Shown: positions 57,601 to 64,000 of the stretch, one piece after another
Numbering within the stretch: the first letter of the stretch is position 1
Layout: each line of letters opens with the position of its first letter
Assembly (NCBI GenBank): GCA_016710465.1
Contig: JADJVS010000016.1
Coordinates: 1,144,540 to 1,208,539 of the forward strand
Reading direction: 5' to 3'
Length of the DNA stretch: 64,000 nucleotides
DNA from: Sulfuritalea sp.
Lineage (GTDB): Bacteria; Pseudomonadota; Gammaproteobacteria; Burkholderiales; Rhodocyclaceae
Notes under the pieces: model-generated
What the model was told of the DNA's origin: nothing
Databases searched by the model: none
The model's input: only the letters and a program-made list of their open reading frames with translations
Made by a program: the position numbers and the translations under genes

Positions 57601-57847
57601 CGCCACGGCCAAGGCGCTGGTGCAGGATACCGCCGCCATTTACGACGAGCAGAAGAGTGCCTGCGCGGGCAGCGCACCGCTGTGTCCGAACGGCCAGTCC
57701 TGCGGCTCCGACAACATGTGCTACCGTCCATCCTTCAGGAATCTCAGGGTTGGCTTTACCACGGCCGAACGACCGACGACGTCGCTCACCACCGCGCGCG
57801 ACCAGTTGATCGAGATCACCAACCGCTCGACCACCTGGCTGCCCTGA
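54698..57847 (+). CDS. Giant pilin-like protein with L-type lectin-like domain
   Basis: This 1049-residue protein has a prepilin-type N-terminus: a basic leader, then KGFVLIALLAMLAIGG (predicted cleavage after Gly17; no glutamate at mature position 5). The pilin-like helix contains MAQAREALIGYAIRF. Near 575-700 an L-type lectin/ConA-like region has GEGFTFAVIDGDRN, HLGYSGDSG, PKLAVEFDTSYN and HHVALVYWG. Two similar units of about 70 residues follow (starting near 816 and 886), each with a (G/V)HGL..GD.V.I and YNG motif. A cysteine-rich stretch lies near 985-1010. It starts with GTG. It could be a pilus-tip adhesin; the ligand is unknown. Confidence 0.75.
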   Translation: MKHVRRSAARAGRPSKGFVLIALLAMLAIGGLYFFVSNLSPEFLRNKAKEQTGDSMAQAREALIGYAIRFRDVQLAQGSSGMVYGYLPMPDLGTSRNNNAGCTEEGCEAANFSGNAANITVIGRFPWRSLGTGPLRDASGECLWYAVSGSHQRVQRATPMNWDTLSQLDVVVANSTAAMASAISSAHDRPIAVIFSPGPALSGQDRSPAANDSVTECGGNYNVLNYLDPVTSTQLAGITNYLAGSTNSASGDTSAANKSLTAGGLVNRRSDGNLWSGACPAGTTDSCGLVSNDEGISVTSAHLFQTLRGSSYFRTDINAMLERMTECLRDQIAAGGGFTPTALTDFTGPDDKAVGRVPSSTCYDDTTNPLGYFSHYVDQLFIIKPNTGSLGVTLDGGTAQSCAAGLIFAGQRGTKSPVPSDGGESLVQLRTSGQVSATNAILNTHWPANYLEGDNLSAFTTSGALSLTGNSTLGQVRASKSNSADIARCSTAGVWKLDDSSCHLAEQDIVRCIPSGASLTVAAPVVAATAGTIQLAAYAPASGTLTLGSGAGVSNYGASADNLFACAWTTETHAAGTGFRSYFRFRIRRVGEGFTFAVIDGDRNAANACGAARQHLGYSGDSGNASFPYIEWPKLAVEFDTSYNCNKPYNPYLDGQGRPACVFTESGSTLSNGRNDPCYTSSCGGQSGYNNSHHVALVYWGYGSSLSYPLQDDNVHDQLGLPMATDTSARPGPRNPAPVLPYVTNPATIPGIAPFDRLGNTDTSQREFHARIELTRSFTAPTDPKNGVTTVQTKLWIEAHPAASISTMTYNTGSPPTLTVTTGTVHGLTTGDTVVIKDAVPTGYNGEYPVTVINTTSFTATLPTGKVNPGRYISAITWADISGSTDRATVTSPGHGLNSGDHVTISGAIPTEYNGTRTITYLSANSYSMGIELSYEPGNLTAAIAAPKALTPRATALANTTRPMSELDATAKALVQDTAAIYDEQKSACAGSAPLCPNGQSCGSDNMCYRPSFRNLRVGFTTAERPTTSLTTARDQLIEITNRSTTWLP

Positions 57848-57867
57848 TTCGCCCTGGAGCCCGATTG

Positions 57868-58740
57868 ATGCCCTGTGGCACAATGAAACGGATGGCACCG
57901 ACGCAACGCCCTTCGCCCGACTCGTCCGCAACGCCGTTTCCGCCGGTTCGGGCGGACCTCGGCACACGCGGCTTCACGCTGATTGAACTCGCCATCGTCA
58001 TGTTCATTGTCTCCCTCCTTCTGGGTGGCATGCTCTTGCCACTTTCCGCCCAACAGGATGTCCGCGCCTATGGCGACACGCAGAAGACCCTTGCCGAGGC
58101 GCGCGATGCCCTGCTCGGCTACGCCATGGCCAATGACCGCCTGCCTTGCCCCGCCTCCAGCACAAGTAACGGCTTAGAGGCCTTCTGCACCGCATCGGGC
58201 GGCGCGTGCACCGAGACCACCACCGTACAATCCCACGGACGCTGCGCCTATTCGTACGATGGCTACTTCCCCGCGGCGACCTTGGGTTTGTTGCCGGTGG
58301 ATTCCAGTGGATATCTGATCGATGGTTGGGGCAGTGACTCCGACAATCGGGTTCGCTACGGCCTGACCGCGTCGAACACCTATGCGTTCAGCTACTCCTC
58401 GGGCATGAAGAACACCGGGATTACGGTATTGGCACCCGACCTGCAGGTCTGTTCCACCGGCGTCGGCATGTCCAATGCCGGTGACCCCTTAACAGCGGCT
58501 TGCGCATCGGGTATGGTACTCGCGAGCGATGCCGTTGCAGTGATTTACTCACTAGGCAAAAATGCCGGTTCAGCAGGTTCGGGCACCGAGGAAACCCACA
58601 ATCCCAACCCGCGCTCGACGACCACGGCAGATCGTGCCTACGTTGGGCGCCGCAAGGTAGCGCCACGGATGATCAAATGATCTGGCTGTCCAAGAGCACC
58701 CCTGTTCAACCGCCTGGTCGCGGCCGGCCGCCTGCCCTGA
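57868..58740 (+). pseudogene. Type IV prepilin-like protein, two compensating frameshifts (probably sequencing errors)
   Basis: This prepilin has a long leader and a classical cleavage site RG^FTLIELAIVMFIVSLLL, with glutamate at mature position 5. The helix is followed by LAEARDALLGYAMANDRLPCP, which is also echoed in the giant pilin. Near 58645-58647 one G appears to be missing, and near 58699-58702 one C is extra. The corrected C-terminus reads SATDDQMIWLSKS then LFNRLVAAGRLP, typical of this family, and gives 290 residues. Uncorrected, the frame ends at 58680. The ATG at 57868 has a GGAG ribosome-binding site. Confidence 0.75.
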
Positions 58741-58749
58741 GCGAAAGGG

Positions 58750-58765
58750 CAAGAGTCGGCGCTGT
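58750..58765 (-). repeat. Copy of dispersed motif CCAGCGCCGACTCTTG (15/16)
   Basis: The minus strand matches the motif with one mismatch. It lies just after the prepilin stop, in the 143-base gap before rpe. Confidence 0.35.
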
Positions 58766-58883
58766 TGACACGGCGCCTGGCGCCCCGGGCAATGAATTTG
58801 GGCTTATGCCGAGCATCACAAATCCTGAATCCCGCCCGCGTCGGCGCCGGTAAAATCGCCGCATACTTTTCAGGGAGTTCGCC

Positions 58884-59567
58884 GTGGCCAGAAACTTCAG
58901 GATCGCCCCCAGCATTCTTTCCGCCAACTTCGCCCGGTTGGGCGAAGAGGTCGACAACGTCCTGCGCGCTGGCGCCGACATCGTGCACTTCGACGTCATG
59001 GACAATCACTACGTGCCCAACCTGACCATCGGCCCGCTGGTCTGCGAGGCATTGAAGAAGCACGGCGTCACCGCGCCAATCGACGTGCACCTGATGGTCA
59101 AGCCGGTGGATCGCATCATCCCGGACTTTGCCAAGGCTGGCGCCACCTACATCACCTTTCACCCGGAGGCCTCGGAGCACGTCGATCGCACCATCGCCCT
59201 GATCCGCGAATGCGGCTGCAAGCCGGGCCTGGTGTTCAACCCGGCGACGCCTCTGGACGTACTGGAGTACACCCTGGACAAGCTCGACATGGTGCTGCTG
59301 ATGAGCGTCAACCCGGGCTTCGGCGGGCAGAAGTTCATCCCCTACGTGCTCGACAAGGCACGCAGGGTGAGGCAGATGATCGACGCCCGCGGCCTCAACG
59401 TGAGCCTGGAGATCGACGGCGGCGTCGGCCCGGCCAACATCCGCGACGTGGCGCAGGCGGGTGTTACCTTCGTCGCCGGCTCGGCCGTGTTCGGCGCGGC
59501 GAAGGATTCGACCCCAACCGCTACGACACGGTGATCGGCGCTGCGCGCCGAACTGGCCAGGGCCTGA
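58884..59567 (+). pseudogene. rpe: Ribulose-phosphate 3-epimerase, two frameshifts at the C-terminus (probably sequencing errors)
   Basis: This barrel epimerase interconverts ribulose-5- and xylulose-5-phosphate. It has IAPSILSANFARLGEEV, HFDVMDNHYVPNLTIGP, IDVHLMVKPVDRI and LEIDGGVGPANI, covering the metal and catalytic residues. Uncorrected, the frame ends at 59534. One T added near 59507 and a further indel near 59540 (loss of two bases or gain of one) restore DPNRYDTVIGALRAELARA and a stop at 59567, giving about 228 residues. It starts with GTG after an AGGGAG ribosome-binding site. Confidence 0.88.
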
Positions 59568-59999
59568 TCAGGCCTTGCCGGCGCGGCGCCGAGCCGACCG
59601 CGCCTTTTTGAGCTGGGCACGAACCTCGCCCAGTTCGCCCAGCATGGCCTCGATGTGGCGGCGGCGCTGATCGAGTTCCGCCATTGCCGCCTCGATGCGC
59701 CCGATCAGGTAGTCCAGTTGCTGGGCATGGCCCTCGCCGTGGTCGCCGTAAAGCGAAAGGATGTGCTCGATCTCCGCGAGCGACATGCCCACCGCCTTGC
59801 CGCGCAGGATCAGGCCCAGGCGTACCCGGTCGCGCCGCGTATAGGCGCGGCCGCCGTTAATGCGGCGCGGAGCCAGCAGGCCCTTGTCTTCGTAGAAGCG
59901 GATCGCGCGCAATGAGATGCCGTGTTCGCGCGCCAGTTCGGTGATGCCGTAGAGCGCGTCATCGGGTGCGGGCGGTGGCGGGCGGCGGGCGGCATTCAT
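59568..59999 (-). CDS. liuR: MerR-family regulator, LiuR-like
   Basis: This 143-residue MerR regulator has an N-terminal HTH with YGITELAREHGISLRAIRFYE and DKGLLAPRRINGGRAYTRRD, and a C-terminal coiled coil. It lacks the cysteines of metal-sensing MerR proteins. LiuR regulates leucine/isovalerate degradation genes in proteobacteria. Here it is divergent from an SDR, acyl-CoA carboxylase and acyl-CoA dehydrogenase operon, which fits. Its stop lies one base after the corrected rpe stop on the opposite strand. Confidence 0.78.
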   Translation of the reverse strand: MNAARRPPPPAPDDALYGITELAREHGISLRAIRFYEDKGLLAPRRINGGRAYTRRDRVRLGLILRGKAVGMSLAEIEHILSLYGDHGEGHAQQLDYLIGRIEAAMAELDQRRRHIEAMLGELGEVRAQLKKARSARRRAGKA

Positions 60000-60005
60000 G
60001 GCGCC

Positions 60006-60034
60006 ATCCTAGCAAGCAGCCATGTCGCTTGCAA
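60006..60034 (-). promoter_or_regulatory. Predicted liuR promoter
   Basis: On the minus strand TTGCAA (60034-60029), a 17-base spacer and TAGGAT (60011-60006) form a sigma-70-like promoter. Transcription would start at or next to the liuR ATG, so the mRNA might be leaderless. Confidence 0.45.
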
Positions 60035-60061
60035 GATGATTCTGCCGCTTACGCACACCTG

Positions 60062-60090
60062 TTGACGTTAACGGCACCTATGGCTAGGAT
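60062..60090 (+). promoter_or_regulatory. Predicted promoter of the acyl-CoA catabolic operon
   Basis: TTGACG (60062-60067), a 17-base spacer and TAGGAT (60085-60090) lie 38 bases before the SDR ATG. The overlapping TTGACGTTAACG has partial dyad symmetry, as expected of a MerR-type operator. Confidence 0.5.
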
Positions 60091-60128
60091 GGCTGCCATC
60101 ACCGCCGGCCAGGCATGGAGACCCGCGC

Positions 60129-61029
60129 ATGAGCAGTTCCCCTCCCGACGAAGACGCCCCTTCTCGCGTTACGCCAGCGTGCTGCGCCCCGGCCTGTTTG
60201 CCGGCGAGGTGCATTGGGTCACCGGCGGCGGCAGCGGCATCAGCCGTTGCGTCGCCCACGAACTGGCGGCGCTCGGCGCCACCGTCATCCTCACCGGGCG
60301 CACCGAAGACAAGCTGCACAGGGTTGCCGCGGAAATCGCCGAGGACGGCGGCCGCGCCGAGGTTTCCGCCTTCGACATCCGCGTCGAGGAAGCCGTCAAC
60401 AGCGCGGTCCATGCCGCGGTCGCCCGGCACGGGCGCATCCACGGCCTGGTGAACAATGCCGGCGGCCAGTTCCCGGCGCCGCTGATGGCCATCGGCAAGA
60501 AGGGCTTCGAGACCGTTATGGCCAGCAACCTGACCGGCGGCTTCCTGATGATGCGCGAGCTGTACTTGCAGTCCCTGCAGGCCCACGGCGGCGCCATCGT
60601 GAACATGACGGCCGACATGTGGAAGGGCATGCCCGGCATGGGCCATTCCGGTGCCGCGCGCGCCGGCATGGCCAACCTGACCAAGACGGCGGCCGTCGAA
60701 TGGGCGGCCAGCGGCGTGCGCGTCAATGCCGTTGCCCCGGGCTGGATCGCCTCTTCCGGCATGGACAGCTACAAAGGTCCGGTACGGAGATGATCCCCTG
60801 GCTCAAACGCCATGTGCCGCTGCGGCGGCTGGGCACCGAATCCGAAGTCAGCGCGGCCATCTGTTTCCTGCTCTCGCCCGGCGCCGCCTTCATCACCGGC
60901 GTCACGCTCGCCATCGACGGCGGTGCGCCGCTCGACACGCCGCTGTTCCCCATCGCCGACCACGGGCGTTCCGCGGCCTTCGACGGCTTCCATCGCAGCG
61001 TCACGCCCGACGTGCTGAAGGAGGACTGA
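60129..61029 (+). pseudogene. Short-chain dehydrogenase/reductase, two frameshifts (probably sequencing errors)
   Basis: This SDR has the cofactor loop VTGGGSGISRCVAHEL, NNAGGQFPAPL and the downstream AIVNMTADMWKGM region where the catalytic serine-type segment lies. ITGVTLAIDGGAPLDTP is near the C-terminus. Frame is lost in the C run 60157-60160 and at 60779-60782, and one base at each site restores a 300-residue protein. A GGAG ribosome-binding site lies eight bases before the ATG. It resembles SDR proteins found with acyl-CoA catabolic genes; the substrate is unknown. The expected YxxxK pair is not obvious (HSGAARAG in its place), which weakens the activity prediction. Confidence 0.75.
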
Positions 61030-62644
61030 TGCCCGTCATTGAGTCCCTGATCGACACCGCCTCGCCCGCCTTCGCCGCCAACGCAGGGCGCATGGCCGAG
61101 CGCCTGGCCGAGGTCCGCGCGCTGGAGCAGAAGGTGCGCGAAGAATCAGCCTCCCAGGGCGCGACAAGTTCGAGAAGCGCGGCCAGTTGCTGCCGCGCGA
61201 GCGCGTGGCGCGCCTGATCGATCATGCAGCGACTTCGTCGAGTTCTCCACGCTGGCCGGGCTCGGCATGCACGACGACGACGGCGACACGTCGGTGCTCG
61301 GCGGCGGCTCCATCATCGGCATCGGCACGGTGGCCGGCAAGCGCTGCGTGGTGCTGGCCAGCGACAGCGCGATCAAGGGCGGCACCATCCCGCCGATGGG
61401 CCTGAAAAAAGCCTGCGCGCCCAGGAAATGGCGCGCGACAACCGGCTGCCGCTGATCTATCTCGTCGAAAGCGGCGGCGCCAACCTGCTCTACCAGGCCG
61501 AAATCTTCATCGAGGGCGGGCGCAGCTTCGCCAACCAGGCCCGGCTCTCCGCCGCCGGCATTCCGCAGATCGCCGTGGTGCATGGCGCCTCGACCGCCGG
61601 CGGCGCCTTTACCTGCCGGGCCTGTCGGACTATGTGATCCTGGTGCGCGGACGCTCGAGCATATATCTCGCCGGCCCGCCGCTGGTCAAGGCCGCGATCG
61701 GCGAGGACAGCGACGAAGAGACGCTGGGCGGCGCCGAGACCCACGCCAATGTCACGGGCCTGGGCGAATACCTCTGCGAGAACGACGCCCACGCCATCGC
61801 CACGGCGCGCGAGGTGATGGACAAGCTCAACTGGATCGGCGTACCACCAGCGCCGACTCTTGTACCACCGCGCTTTCCGACCGACGAACTCCTCGGCCTC
61901 GTTCCCGCCGACGACCGCGAACCCTATGACGTGCGCGAAGTCATCGCCCGCCTCGTCGATGCGTCCGATTTCACTCGAATTCAAGGCCGGCTATGCGCCC
62001 GACACGATCTGCGGCCACGCGCGACTGCACGGCCACGCCGTCGGCATTCTCGGCAACAACGGGCCGATCCAGCCCACCGGCTCGACCAAGGCCGCGCAGT
62101 TCATCCAGCTCTGCGACCAGAGCGCAACGCCGCTGGTCTTCCTGCAGAACACCACGGGCTATATGGTGGGTCGCGACGGCCGAGCGCGCGGGCATCGTCA
62201 AGCACGGCTCGAAGATGATCCAGGCCGTGGCCAATGCGCGCGTGCCCAAGCTCACCGTGGTGCTCGGCGGGTCGTTTGGCGCCGGCAACTACGGCATGTG
62301 CGGGCGCGGCTTCGATCCGCGCTTCCATCTTCGCTTGGCCCTCGGCGCGCACCGCCGTGATGGGCGCGGCGCAGGCCGCCAAGGTCATGGAAATCGTCGG
62401 CCGCGCCAAGCTCGAACGCGCCGGCCAGCCGGCCAACGAAGCGGCGCTGGCGGCCATGAGCGAAGGCCTGCGCCGCCGCCTCGATGCCGAATCCACGGCG
62501 CTGTTCGCCACCGCCCGGCTGTGGGACGACGGCATCATCGACCCGCGCGACACCCGCCGCATCCTCGGCCTTTGCCTCGACGTCTGCGCCGAAGGCGAAG
62601 CGCGAACCCTGCGACCCAATACCTTTGGCGTCGCCCGCTTCTAG
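61029..62644 (+). pseudogene. liuB: Acyl-CoA carboxylase carboxyltransferase (LiuB/MccB-like), several frameshifts (probably sequencing errors)
   Basis: This is the beta subunit of a biotin-dependent acyl-CoA carboxylase, probably methylcrotonyl-CoA or geranyl-CoA carboxylase. Segments in different frames join to a full protein: MPVIESLIDTASPAF, GGTIPPMGLKKA, LVESGGANLLYQAEIF, GPIQPTGSTKAAQFIQLCD and VLGGSFGAGNYGMCGRGFDP. Frame changes occur near 61158, 61224, 61412, 61608, 61973, 61179-62179 and 62325; the sixth is at about 62179. The start overlaps the SDR stop. The end reads RPNTFGVARF then TAG. Confidence 0.82.
61847..61862 (+). repeat. Dispersed motif CCAGCGCCGACTCTTG within a 21-base partial tandem
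   Basis: This is an exact copy of the motif at 14797. GTACCACC at 61841-61848 recurs at 61862-61869, so the copy sits in 1.4 units of a 21-base repeat that adds whole codons (VPPAPTL then VPP) to the carboxyltransferase. Confidence 0.45.
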
Positions 62645-62657
62645 AAAGGAAAGCTCC

Positions 62658-63843
62658 ATGCAACTCCAGCACCGAACACCGCCAGCTTGCCGACACCGTG
62701 CTGCGCTTCGTGAGCGAGCAACTCAATCCGCATGTCGCCGAGTGGGAGGCCGCCGAGCAGTTTCCCTCGCACGAGGTATTCAGGAAGCTCGGCGAACTGG
62801 GGCTGCTCGGGCTCAAGTACGACCCGGCCTACGGCGGCCGGGGCTGGACTTCTCTTATTCGATGGTGATGGCCGAAGCGTTGGGCGAATGCGCCTGCGGC
62901 GCGTTGCCGATGCCATCGGCGTGCAGACCGACATGCCACCCGCATTGGCGCGTTTCGGCAGCGACGAACTGAAGCGCGAGTTCCTCGCCCGGCCATCGCC
63001 GGCGAAATGGTCCGCTGCATCGGCGTCTCGAGCCCGGCGGCGGCTCCGACGTCGCCGCAGTGAGACCCACGGCGCGCAAGGATGGCGGCGACTACGTGAT
63101 CAACGGCAGCAAGATGTGGATCACCAACGGCATGCAGGCCGACTGGTGCTGCCTGCTCGCCAATACCTCGGCCGAGGGCGGCCCCACCGCAACAAGTCGC
63201 TGATCATGGTGCCGATGGATTCACCCGGCATCAGCCGGCAGAAGATCATCAAGATCGGCGTGGATGCCTCCGACACGGCGCAAATCTTCTTCGAAGCGTT
63301 GCGCGTGCCGCAACGCAATATCATCGACCAGGAAGGCATGGGCTTCACCTACCAGATGCTGCAGTTCCAGGAGGAACGCCTGTGGGGGCGCCGCCAGCGG
63401 CGGCACGCACGCGCAACGCGCGGGCCGGCAAAAGCGCTTTGCGCCTGCGCGCAGATGGACAACAACCCTCGGTCAGACCATCGCCTACACACGCGCGAGC
63501 GCCAGGCCTTCGGCAAGGCCATCCTCGACAACCAGGTGGTGCATTTCCGTCTCGCCGAGTTGCGCACCGAGGTCGAGGCCCTGCGCCGACCGTTGGCGCG
63601 CCGTCGAGACGACATCGGCGGTAAGGATGTGACACAGCACCGTCAATGGCCAAGCTGAAGTGCGGCCGGCTGAACCGCGAAGTGGCGGATGCCTGCCTGC
63701 AGGTACTGGGGCGGCATGGGCTACACCTGGGACAACCGGTCTCGCGCGCCCGGCGCGACGGACGCCTGTCGATCGGCGGCGCGCCGAGCGAAGTGATGCT
63801 GGGCATCATCTGCAAGCTGGAAGGCACGCTGCCGCGTCCGAGA
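62658..63843 (+). pseudogene. Acyl-CoA dehydrogenase (isovaleryl-CoA-type), many frameshifts (probably sequencing errors)
   Basis: This FAD-dependent dehydrogenase is recognisable across frames. Segments include QLADTVLRFVSEQLNPHV, LGLLGLKYDPAYGG, SMVMAEALGECACGALPM, ALARFGSDELKREFLA, YVINGSKMWITNGMQADW, IIKIGVDASDTAQIFFEAL, MGFTYQMLQFQEERLWG and, at the end, EVMLGIICKLEGTLP. It would oxidise an acyl-CoA such as isovaleryl- or citronellyl-CoA. The start has an AAGGA ribosome-binding site. Frame breaks appear roughly every 100-200 bases, so the exact end is approximate. Confidence 0.8.
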
Positions 63844-63846
63844 GGC

Positions 63847-64000
63847 TTCGGCAAAATACTCGTTGCGAATCTTGGCGAGATCACTGCCGCGTGATGCGCA
63901 CGGCGCGCACTGGGCTATCCGCACGGTCGCCGTGTATTCGGACACGACCACCGCGGCCCGCATGCGGCGATGGCCCGACGAGGCCGGTGCGCATCGGTCC
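63847..64000 (+). pseudogene. Start of a biotin carboxylase subunit (AccC/LiuD-like), frameshifted and cut by the window edge
   Basis: FGKILVAN at 63847 begins the biotin carboxylase N-terminus. Further pieces in other frames read MRTAR, then RTVAVYSD, DEAVRIG-like residues. These match the start of biotin carboxylases. It would be the alpha partner of the carboxyltransferase at 61029. No start codon is visible just before the FGK segment, probably because of local sequence errors. Confidence 0.65.

Larger units (their letters stand above)
60003..60093. promoter_or_regulatory. Symmetric inverted repeat at the liuR divergent control region
   Basis: GCCATCCTAGC (60003-60013) and its perfect complement GCTAGGATGGC (60083-60093) bracket the region. 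Each arm contains a TAGGAT -10 box, one for each direction. This could place both promoters under the same regulator. Confidence 0.55.

Noticed and set aside
54665..57967. Open frame of about 1100 codons on the minus strand, antisense to the giant pilin
   Set aside because: Its translation is Gly/Arg/Ala/Val-rich with no recognisable domain. It mirrors the codon bias of the plus-strand gene, which has clear pilin and lectin-like features.
58764..58795. TTGACA upstream of rpe as a promoter
   Set aside because: The TTGACA is good, but 16-18 bases downstream the sequence is GC-rich with no acceptable -10 box.

Overview
The window is about 64 kb of GC-rich, gene-dense bacterial chromosome. Short intergenic gaps, stop/start overlaps and the protein repertoire suggest a betaproteobacterium. 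The repertoire includes sucCD, the his operon ending in hinT and tatABC, the mla/ABC/bolA/murA/his block, and a MSHA-type pilus system. A KorABC-type 2-oxoglutarate:NADP+ oxidoreductase next to phenylacetate and other aromatic catabolic genes points to an aromatic-degrading Rhodocyclales-like organism. That placement is inference; there is no rRNA or other strong taxonomic marker in the window. I see no tRNA, rRNA, CRISPR array, phage or intact insertion sequence.

Layout. 1-3.1 kb: sucD (cut by the window edge) and sucC, divergent from glpK. 3.1-8.4 kb: late phenylacetate genes paaY and paaG-paaI-paaJ, then a methyltransferase, msrA and a zeta-class glutathione transferase. 8.5-14.3 kb: a FimV-like protein, then a five-gene aromatic catabolic operon (metallo-beta-lactamase-fold protein, flavin hydroxylase, DUF2783 protein, VOC protein, fumarylacetoacetase-like hydrolase) behind a strong AT-rich promoter. 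14.3-14.6 kb: a MITE-like structured element with terminal inverted repeats. 14.6-18.4 kb: ankyrin protein, TonB-like protein, Nif3-like protein, DegS/DegQ-like protease. 18.4-23.1 kb: korC-korA-korB. 23.3-26.6 kb: HAD phosphatase and a pair of partly degenerate c-di-GMP proteins.

26.6-35.2 kb: tatC, tatB, tatA, hinT, hisE, hisI, hisF, hisA, hisH and hisB, then hisC on the opposite strand, then hisD and hisG. 35.2-42.4 kb: murA, bolA, an ABC exporter and the mlaBCADEF lipid-transport genes. 42.5-58.7 kb: a sigma-54 response regulator followed by a MSHA-like type IV pilus operon (ATPase/SPOR protein, secretin, TPR protein, assembly ATPase, platform protein, three alignment-type proteins). It ends with a very large pilin-like protein carrying a lectin-like domain and with a classical prepilin. 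58.9-64 kb: rpe, then a LiuR-like MerR regulator divergent from an acyl-CoA catabolic operon (SDR, acyl-CoA carboxylase beta subunit, acyl-CoA dehydrogenase, start of a biotin carboxylase).

Sequence quality is uneven. I found no internal frameshift from 1 to 31 kb or from 43 to 58.6 kb. Single-base indels, many at homopolymers, break hisB (twice), murA, an ABC permease and ATPase, mlaD and the response regulator between 31 and 43 kb. They become dense from 58.6 kb to the end. In nearly every case one base restores a conserved full-length protein, so I treat them as likely consensus errors and annotate the restored genes. The most interesting candidates are the pilin-lectin fusion and its pilus operon, the aromatic operon with a VOC protein as the only visible ring-cleavage candidate, the inverted hisC, the MITE-like element, and a short dispersed motif.
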